Source of the DNA: Armatimonadota bacterium
GTDB lineage: Bacteria > Sysuimicrobiota > Sysuimicrobiia > Sysuimicrobiales > VGFF01
Direction: 5' to 3'
DNA length: 5,834 nt
Assembly (NCBI GenBank): GCA_016868955.1
Contig: VGFF01000124.1
Coordinates: 1 to 5,834 of the forward strand
The translations under genes were made by a program, and so were the position numbers. Of the stretch, positions 1-5,834 are shown piece by piece (within the stretch, counting starts at the first letter, position 1; every line of letters begins with the position of its first letter). The notes beneath the pieces were generated by a model that made no database searches, was not told the DNA's origin, and saw nothing but the letters and a program-made list of their open reading frames with translations.

Positions 1-78
1 GCGGTCCAGCGCGTGCACGGGGCCGTTGCCGTCGGCGGCGGTGTGCTCCTCGACGCCGCCGACGCGCACGCGCACACT
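1..78 (-). pseudogene. Displaced C-terminal regulatory-domain segment of cimA, out of frame with the gene start
   Basis: In the frame whose codons end at positions 1, 4, 7 and so on, the minus strand encodes VRVRVGGVEE followed by HTAADGNGPVHALDR. This strongly resembles the beginning of the regulatory domain of citramalate synthases, where a V-x-V strand leads into H/E-TAA-(E/D)-GNGPV-ALD. A TGA at 81-79 closes this frame just upstream, and the cimA start lies one base out of phase. So it is not a separate gene start but the continuation of a broken or misjoined cimA. It runs off the window. The match is by memory of the family, not by alignment. Confidence 0.65.
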
Positions 79-166
79 TCACCTTGTCCTCGGCCGAGAA
101 CTCCACACCGGCGCCCTGCGTGCCGTCGCGCAAGGTCGTGTCGTAGATTTCGACGCGATCGGTCAT
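1..166 (-). CDS. cimA: Citramalate synthase, start of gene; rearranged after about codon 30 and cut by window edge
   Basis: The first 30 codons (166-77) encode a clear N terminus of the CimA branch of the isopropylmalate synthase family: EIYDTTLRDGTQGAGVEFSAEDKVK. GTQG and the V-F-S stretch are typical of citramalate synthase, which makes citramalate from pyruvate and acetyl-CoA for threonine-independent isoleucine synthesis. The start ATG overlaps the leuD stop (ATGA at 166-163), and only a weak GGGGCG precedes it. After residue 30 this frame stays open but reads as Arg/Ala-rich nonsense (ARARRRRRGAHRRRR) instead of the expected barrel sequence. The neighbouring frame over the same bases reads like the C-terminal domain of the same family (next entry). 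As it stands the gene cannot make a working enzyme. I cannot tell a real internal deletion with frameshift from an assembly error. The intact gene was probably about 520-540 codons (family knowledge). Confidence 0.75.
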   Translation of the reverse strand, partial: MTDRVEIYDTTLRDGTQGAGVEFSAEDKVKCARARRRRRGAHRRRRQRPRARAGP

Positions 167-660
167 CGCGCCCCGATTTGCTTCTTCACGTACTCGATGA
201 TGCCGCCGGCGGCGATCAGGTTGCGCATGAACTCGGGAATGGAATTCGCCTGGTACGTCTCGCCACGCGTGAGGTTCTCGATCTTGCCGCTCGTGATGTC
301 GACGCGCAGCTCGTCGCCGGGCTGGATCTTCTCCGACGCCTCGACGCACTCGAGCAGCGGAAGGCCGTTGTTGAACGCGTTGCGGTAGAAGATGCGCGCG
401 TAGGACTTCGCGATGATCGCTTTCACGTCGGCGCCGACGATCGCCAGCGGCGCGTGCTCGCGCGAGCTGCCCTGTCCGAAGTTCTCGCCCGCGACGACGA
501 AGTCGCCGGGTTTGATCTTCGCGCGCAGGCCCGGATCGAGGTCCTCGAATAGGTGCGCCGCCAGCTGGGCCGGGTCGGACGTCACGAGATATCGCCCGGC
601 GATGATCAGGTCCGTGTCGATGTGGTCGCCGACCTTGTGCGCCTTGCCCGCGGATGCCAT
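163..660 (-). CDS. leuD: 3-isopropylmalate dehydratase (isomerase) small subunit
   Basis: This is the swivel-domain partner of LeuC, which contributes substrate-recognition residues to the shared active site. Its 165 residues are typical of the short LeuD class that pairs with 420-residue LeuC proteins; the enterobacterial form is near 200. The protein opens with KVGDHIDTDLIIAGRYL (9-25), carries the signature GENFGQGSSREHAP (58-71), then SYARIFYRNAFNNGLPLLE (86-104), and ends with GGIIEYVKK. The loop at 24-27 reads YLVT. In studied archaeal enzymes an Arg at the third position (YLRT) goes with homoaconitase, while YLV plus Met or Tyr goes with isopropylmalate isomerase, so Val favours the leucine enzyme. 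The ATG at 660 is fixed by AGGAGG, 5 bases upstream. The stop overlaps the cimA start as ATGA. Function is firm; additional activity on citramalate intermediates is inferred from context. Confidence 0.96.
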   Translation of the reverse strand: MASAGKAHKVGDHIDTDLIIAGRYLVTSDPAQLAAHLFEDLDPGLRAKIKPGDFVVAGENFGQGSSREHAPLAIVGADVKAIIAKSYARIFYRNAFNNGLPLLECVEASEKIQPGDELRVDITSGKIENLTRGETYQANSIPEFMRNLIAAGGIIEYVKKQIGAR

Positions 661-662
661 GC

Positions 663-1933
663 CTACCTCCTCGCCCCGACCGGCGCGACCTCTTCGGGGT
701 GCACGAGCTTACCGGCCACGGCGGCAGCGGCCGCGACCGCGGCGTTCGACAGATAGATGCGCGCCTCACGATGGCCCATGCGGCCGATGAAGTTGCGGCT
801 GCTCGTCGAGACGCAGACCTCGCCGGCCGCCAGGACGCCCATGTGGCCGCCGATGCACGGGCCGCACGTTGACGTCGATACCGCCGCGCCGGCGTCGTGG
901 AAGATACGGATCAACCCTTCGTCGAGCGCCTGGCGGTAGACGTGCGGGCTGGCGGGAATCACCATCATGCGCGTATGCTTGTGCACCTGCTTGCCGGCAA
1001 TGACGCGCGCGGCCTGGCGCAAGTCCTCGATGCGCCCGTTCGTGCACGTGCCGATGAACACTTGATCGACGCTCTCGCGCCCGGCGTCGCGCACCGGGAT
1101 GACGTTGCCGGGCGAGCTCGGGGCCGAGACGACCGGCTCGAGCTTGCTGACGTCGTACTCGTAGACCTTCGCGTAGGACGCGTCCTTGTCGCTGTAGACG
1201 GGCTCGAATTTCCGCCGCGCCCGCGGCGCCAGCCAGTCGAGCACGACGTCGTCGGGCTCCATGATGCCGTTCTTGCCGCCTGCCTCGACCGCCATGTTCG
1301 TGACCGAAAACCGCTCGTCCAGCGTCAGCTGCCGCAGCGTGGGACCGGCGAACTCCATCGCGCAGTAGCGCGCGCCGTCGACGCCGATGTCGCCGATGAT
1401 CCGCAGCACGAGATCCTTGCCGGAGACCCAGGGGCGCAGCTCGCCCTTGAAGACGAACTTGAGGCTCTCGGGCACGCGGAACCACAGCTTGCCCGTCGCC
1501 ATCGCCGCCGCCAGATCGGAGCTGCCGACGCCCGTCGAAAAACACCCGACGGCGCCGTGGTTGCACGTGTGCGAGTCGGCGCCGAGGAAGATCTCGCCGG
1601 GCAGGACGAAGCCGTCCTCGGCGAGCAGGACGTGCGCGACACCGGCGCGGCCGACGTCGTAGAAGTGCGGCAGGTCGTACTTGCGCGCGAAGTCGCGCGA
1701 GATCTTGTTCTGCTGCGCCGAGGCGATGTCTTTGTTCGGCGAGTAGTGATCGAGAACGATCGCCAGCCGATCTGGATCGAAGATCTTGCCGACGCCGGTG
1801 TTCTCGAACTGCTGGATCGCGAGCGGCATCGTGATGTCGTTCGCGTACAGCATGTCGGCGCGCGCCTCGATCAGGTCGCCGGGCCGGACGCGGTCCAGGC
1901 CGGCGTGGCGCGCGAGGATCTTCTCCGTGATCG

Positions 1934-1943
<10 letters not shown>
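663..1943 (-). CDS. leuC: 3-isopropylmalate dehydratase (isomerase) large subunit
   Basis: This is the [4Fe-4S] catalytic subunit of isopropylmalate isomerase, an aconitase-family enzyme that interconverts 2- and 3-isopropylmalate together with LeuD. In organisms using citramalate it generally also isomerises citramalate to methylmalate. The 426 residues place it in the shorter, archaeal-like LeuC class rather than the roughly 466-residue enterobacterial one. Cluster ligands are Cys300 (FIGTCTNGR), Cys360 and Cys363 (STCGPCIGGHMG). LGADSHTCNHGAVGCF (120-135) and SSRNFIGRMGH (381-391) are substrate and active-site regions of the family. The ATG at 1943 is chosen over the in-frame ATG at 1937 because GGGAGGA (1955-1949) lies 6 bases before it. 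It overlaps the end of leuA by 10 bases and its last codons carry the leuD ribosome binding site. Homoaconitase has the same architecture and cannot be told apart by the large subunit alone, but leuA and leuD as neighbours make isopropylmalate isomerase the clear choice. Confidence 0.96.
666..672 (-). promoter_or_regulatory. Ribosome binding site of leuD, formed by the last codons of leuC
   Basis: GAGGAGG is followed directly by the leuC TAG stop (665-663), two more bases, and the leuD ATG at 660, giving 5-base spacing. The two C-terminal Arg codons of LeuC (AGG AGG) are the Shine-Dalgarno core. Confidence 0.85.
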
Positions 1944-3493
<1,550 letters not shown>

Positions 3494-3589
3494 CGCCCTT
3501 TCCCAGGTTCGCGCAACACAATGGCGTACCGCTCCGCCTCCAGCAGCGCGCGCCCGGCGAAGGCCCGCGAGCGTCTCAGGCGATCGCGA
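3494..3589 (-). other. ilvN-leuA intergenic region with leuA ribosome binding site
   Basis: This is the only real gap in the cluster, 96 bases. It ends in GGGAAAGGG (3504-3496) just before leuA. GGGA is 7 bases from the GTG at 3493, while AAAGGG is 2 bases from it and 11 from the GTG at 3484, so the leuA start is ambiguous by three codons. I see no strong hairpin followed by T residues, no run of Leu or other branched-chain codons suggesting a leader peptide, and no clear -35/-10 pair. The leuA frame stays open through the gap back to the ilvN TGA but contains no usual start codon there. An internal promoter cannot be excluded. Confidence 0.5.
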
Positions 3590-4111
3590 TCAGGTCGCCC
3601 GCGTGCCGCGGATGAGCGCGACGGCGCCAGTGCGCGCGATCTCTTGGATGCCGAAGTCGGCCAATGCCTCAATGAGCGCGTCGATCTCCGCCGATCGCCC
3701 GGAAACCTCCAAGGTCACGGTGCTCTCGGTGAAGTCAAGCGCGTGCGCCCGATGCGCGCGGCCCGCTTCGAGGATCTCCTCGTGCGCGTCGCGCCCGGCC
3801 GTGACCTTGATCAAGGCCAGCTCCCGTTCCACCGGGCGTTGCTCGCTGAGGTCGTGCGCGTGCCGCACCTCGACGAGCTTACCCAGCTGCATCAGGACCA
3901 TGTTCGTCTCCGTCGCGTCCGTCTCGACGGTCATCGAGATCCGCGACACGCGCGGGTCCTCCGTCGTCGACACCGCCAGGCTGTGGATGTTGATGCTGCG
4001 GCGCCGGAACAGCGCGGCGATGCGCATCAGCACGCCGGGGTTGTTGTCGACGAGCACGGACAGAAGGCGCCGGGCCGGGGCGGCCGCGGGCTGGATCGCT
4101 TCAGTCGCCAA
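3590..4111 (-). CDS. ilvN: Acetolactate synthase small, regulatory subunit
   Basis: This is the regulatory partner of IlvB. In this family it raises catalytic activity and confers feedback inhibition by branched-chain amino acids, chiefly valine. The 173 residues match the usual 160-175. An N-terminal ACT domain (about 15-90) opens with LLSVLVDNNPGVLMRIAALF, where the N-N-P-G turn (23-26) corresponds to the effector-binding loop, and it continues into NIHSLAVSTTEDPRVSRISMTV. Then come QLGKLVEVRHAHDL and ERELALIKV, typical of the family, and a C-terminal ACT-like domain (about 97-165). The start is a TTG at 4111: a TGA lies two codons upstream in frame, and AAGGAG sits 7 bases before the TTG inside the end of ilvB. 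This makes translational coupling to ilvB likely. His43 in NIHSL replaces the Glu or Asp often found there. The gene could also be called ilvH, since isozyme naming cannot be decided here. Function is firm; whether valine inhibits this enzyme is not shown by sequence. Confidence 0.96.
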   Translation of the reverse strand: MATEAIQPAAAPARRLLSVLVDNNPGVLMRIAALFRRRSINIHSLAVSTTEDPRVSRISMTVETDATETNMVLMQLGKLVEVRHAHDLSEQRPVERELALIKVTAGRDAHEEILEAGRAHRAHALDFTESTVTLEVSGRSAEIDALIEALADFGIQEIARTGAVALIRGTRAT

Positions 4112-5810
4112 CGATCATCTCCTTGATGGACTGGCCGGACGGGATCATCGGGTAGCAGTTCTCCTCGGGATCGACGTGGAAGTCGACGACGACGGGACGA
4201 TCCGTGACCTCCAGGGACCGCCGGATCGCGGCGTCCATCTCCTCGCCCGTCCGCGCGCTGAGGCCGACGGCGCCGAATGCTTCCGCGACCTTCGCGAAGT
4301 CCGGGTTGGGCAGCGCGACCTCGGACAAGCGCTCGTTGTAGAACAGGGACTGCCACTGGCGGACCATGCCGAGCGTGCCGTTGTTGACGATGTAGATCTT
4401 CAGCGGCTGCTTCCAGGCGACGGACGTCGACAAATCCTGGCAGGTCATCTGGAAGCCGCCGTCGCCGACGATCGCGACGACGAGCTCACCGGGGCGCGCG
4501 AACTGCGCTCCCATCGCCGCCGGAAAGCCGAAGCCCATCGTGCCCAGGCCGCCGGAGGAGATCCATTTGCGCGGCTCGCGGTTGCGATAGAATTGCGCCG
4601 CCCACATCTGATGCTGTCCGACGTCGGTCGTGACGATCGCGTCACCCGCCGTCGCCTTGTAGATCGCCTCGATCACCTGCTGCGGCTTGAGCGCCTTGCC
4701 GGCCTTCCAGCGCAACGGATAACGCGCGCGCCAGGCCTCGATCTGCCGCCACCAAGCTTCGGTGTCCGGCGGTGCGACCATCGGCTCCAACGCCTCCAGC
4801 GTCAACCGCGCGTCCCCTTGCAGCGGAAAGTGCGCCGGCTTGTTCTTGCCGATCTCCGATGGGTCGATGTCGATGTGCACGAACCGCGCGTTCGGACAGA
4901 AGTCCTTGAGGCGGCCGGTGACGCGGTCGTCGAAGCGGGCGCCGACGGCGATGACCAGATCGGCGTCGTTGATCGCGTAGTTCGCGTAGGCGGTGCCGTG
5001 CATGCCGAGCATGCCAAGGCACAGCGAATCGGTTTCGTCGAACGCGCCCTTGCCGTGCAGCGTGACCGTGACCGCGATCCGGCACCGTCGCGCCAGCTTC
5101 GCGAGCGCCGGCGACGCGTTCGCCGTGATCACGCCGCCGCCGACGTAAAGGATCGGCTTCTTCGCCTCGGAGATCGCCTTCGCCGCGTCGGCCAACCGCC
5201 GCGGGTCCGGCTTCACCTGCGGCCGATAGCGGGTCTGCAGCGCCTCGCTCAGCGCCGACGCCGGGAGCTGCGCCTGCAGCACGTCCCGCGGGATGTCGAC
5301 GAGGACGGGTCCAGGGCGTCCGCTGCCGGCGATGTGGTAGGCCTCTCGCAGCGTCTGCGGGATGAGCGCGGCTTCGCGCACGAGGTAGTTGTGCTTCGTC
5401 ACCGGCATCGTGATCGAGACGACATCGGCTTCCTGGAACGCGTCAGTGCCGATGTTCGGACTGACGACCTGCCCCGTGATCGCGAGGACGGCCGTCGAAT
5501 CCATGAGCGCATCCGCCAACCCGGTCACAATGTTCGTGGCGCCCGGGCCCGACGTCGCGGTGCAGACGCCGACGCGGCCGGCCGCGCGCGCGTATCCGGT
5601 CGCCGCGTGCGCGCCCGTCTGCTCGTGCCGGACGAGCACGTGGCGCATCTCCTTGGCGTCGAGGATCGCGTCGTACAAGGGAAGCGAAGCGCCGCCCGGA
5701 TGTCCGAACATCCAGTCCACGCCGTGCTCCTCGAGCACGCGTACGACCGCTTGGGCACCGCTGACCGTCGAGGGTGCGTTCGTCTTCGGGGCAACCGGCG
5801 TCTGGCTCAT
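4101..5810 (-). CDS. ilvB: Acetolactate synthase (AHAS) large, catalytic subunit
   Basis: This is the thiamine diphosphate enzyme that condenses two pyruvates to acetolactate, or pyruvate with 2-oxobutyrate to acetohydroxybutyrate, in the cytoplasm. It is the first common step of valine, leucine and isoleucine synthesis. The 569-residue length is normal for the family. The order is an N-terminal TPP-binding domain (about 16-180) with catalytic Glu63 in RHEQTGAHAATGYARA, a central FAD/transhydrogenase-like domain (about 200-340) with GMLGMHGTAYAN and ARFDDRVTG, and a C-terminal TPP domain (about 375-555). The last holds the Mg/TPP motif from GDG (449-451) to NN (476-477), GMVRQWQ with Trp486, and YPMIPSG near the end. 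The ATG at 5810 is preceded by GAGGGAG (5826-5820), 9 bases upstream. The end overlaps ilvN by 11 bases, matching the obligate large/small subunit partnership. One oddity is that the usual Pro of the QVP motif is Val116. The family call is certain; a catabolic acetolactate synthase is unlikely given ilvN next door. Confidence 0.97.
   Translation of the reverse strand: MSQTPVAPKTNAPSTVSGAQAVVRVLEEHGVDWMFGHPGGASLPLYDAILDAKEMRHVLVRHEQTGAHAATGYARAAGRVGVCTATSGPGATNIVTGLADALMDSTAVLAITGQVVSPNIGTDAFQEADVVSITMPVTKHNYLVREAALIPQTLREAYHIAGSGRPGPVLVDIPRDVLQAQLPASALSEALQTRYRPQVKPDPRRLADAAKAISEAKKPILYVGGGVITANASPALAKLARRCRIAVTVTLHGKGAFDETDSLCLGMLGMHGTAYANYAINDADLVIAVGARFDDRVTGRLKDFCPNARFVHIDIDPSEIGKNKPAHFPLQGDARLTLEALEPMVAPPDTEAWWRQIEAWRARYPLRWKAGKALKPQQVIEAIYKATAGDAIVTTDVGQHQMWAAQFYRNREPRKWISSGGLGTMGFGFPAAMGAQFARPGELVVAIVGDGGFQMTCQDLSTSVAWKQPLKIYIVNNGTLGMVRQWQSLFYNERLSEVALPNPDFAKVAEAFGAVGLSARTGEEMDAAIRRSLEVTDRPVVVDFHVDPEENCYPMIPSGQSIKEMIVGD
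4119..4124 (-). promoter_or_regulatory. Ribosome binding site of ilvN, inside ilvB
   Basis: AAGGAG lies within the last codons of ilvB, 7 bases before the TTG at 4111. It decides this non-ATG start, since no other in-frame start lies between the upstream TGA and the ACT domain. It supports coupled synthesis of the two subunits. Confidence 0.85.
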
Positions 5811-5819
5811 CCGTCTACA

Positions 5820-5826
5820 CTCCCTC
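5820..5826 (-). promoter_or_regulatory. Ribosome binding site of ilvB
   Basis: GAGGGAG lies 9 bases before the ilvB ATG at 5810. Only eight more bases follow before the window ends, so the promoter, any leader peptide or attenuator, and any upstream gene are out of view. Confidence 0.6.
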
Positions 5827-5834
5827 GGCCATCG

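Noticed and set aside
13..552. A 179-codon plus-strand open frame across cimA and leuD
   Set aside because: It is antisense to clear leuD and cimA coding sequence and has no recognisable features.
3579..3592. A palindromic GCGATCGC just after the ilvN stop as an operator or terminator
   Set aside because: The same octamer occurs elsewhere inside leuA, it is too short for a terminator stem, and no T run follows.

Overview
The window is a GC-rich stretch (roughly two thirds G+C by eye) of a bacterial chromosome. It carries one branched-chain amino acid biosynthesis cluster, read entirely on the minus strand. In transcription order it holds ilvB (acetolactate synthase large subunit), ilvN (small subunit), leuA (2-isopropylmalate synthase), leuC and leuD (isopropylmalate isomerase subunits), and the start of a citramalate synthase gene, cimA, which runs to the low-coordinate edge. 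There are no RNA genes, mobile elements, CRISPR arrays or convincing terminators.

Layout from high to low coordinates: ilvB starts 24 bases inside the window edge, so the operon promoter is not visible. ilvB and ilvN overlap by 11 bases. A 96-base gap, the only real one, separates ilvN from leuA. leuA and leuC overlap by 10 bases, leuC and leuD are 2 bases apart with the leuD Shine-Dalgarno inside the end of leuC, and leuD and cimA overlap by 4 bases (ATGA). This packing points to one polycistronic unit with translational coupling.

How the genes work together: IlvBN makes acetolactate (valine/leucine branch) or acetohydroxybutyrate (isoleucine branch). LeuA commits 2-oxoisovalerate to leucine. 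LeuCD isomerises the product, and the same isomerase normally also serves the citramalate route. CimA would feed pyruvate plus acetyl-CoA into 2-oxobutyrate for isoleucine without threonine. ilvC, ilvD and leuB are not in the window.

The organism cannot be named from this sequence. LeuC (426 aa) and LeuD (165 aa) are of the short, archaeal-like isomerase type rather than the long enterobacterial type, and both LeuA and CimA are present. That suits several GC-rich environmental bacterial phyla, and the data look compatible with a metagenome-derived contig (inference).

The main anomaly is at positions 1-166. The first 30 codons of a clear cimA run straight into what looks like the C-terminal regulatory domain of the same protein family, in a different reading frame. 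The catalytic middle (about 1.1 kb by family length) is missing. This is either an internal deletion with frameshift or an assembly join error. Otherwise the window is an ordinary, well-conserved biosynthetic operon, and I see no sign of a new system.
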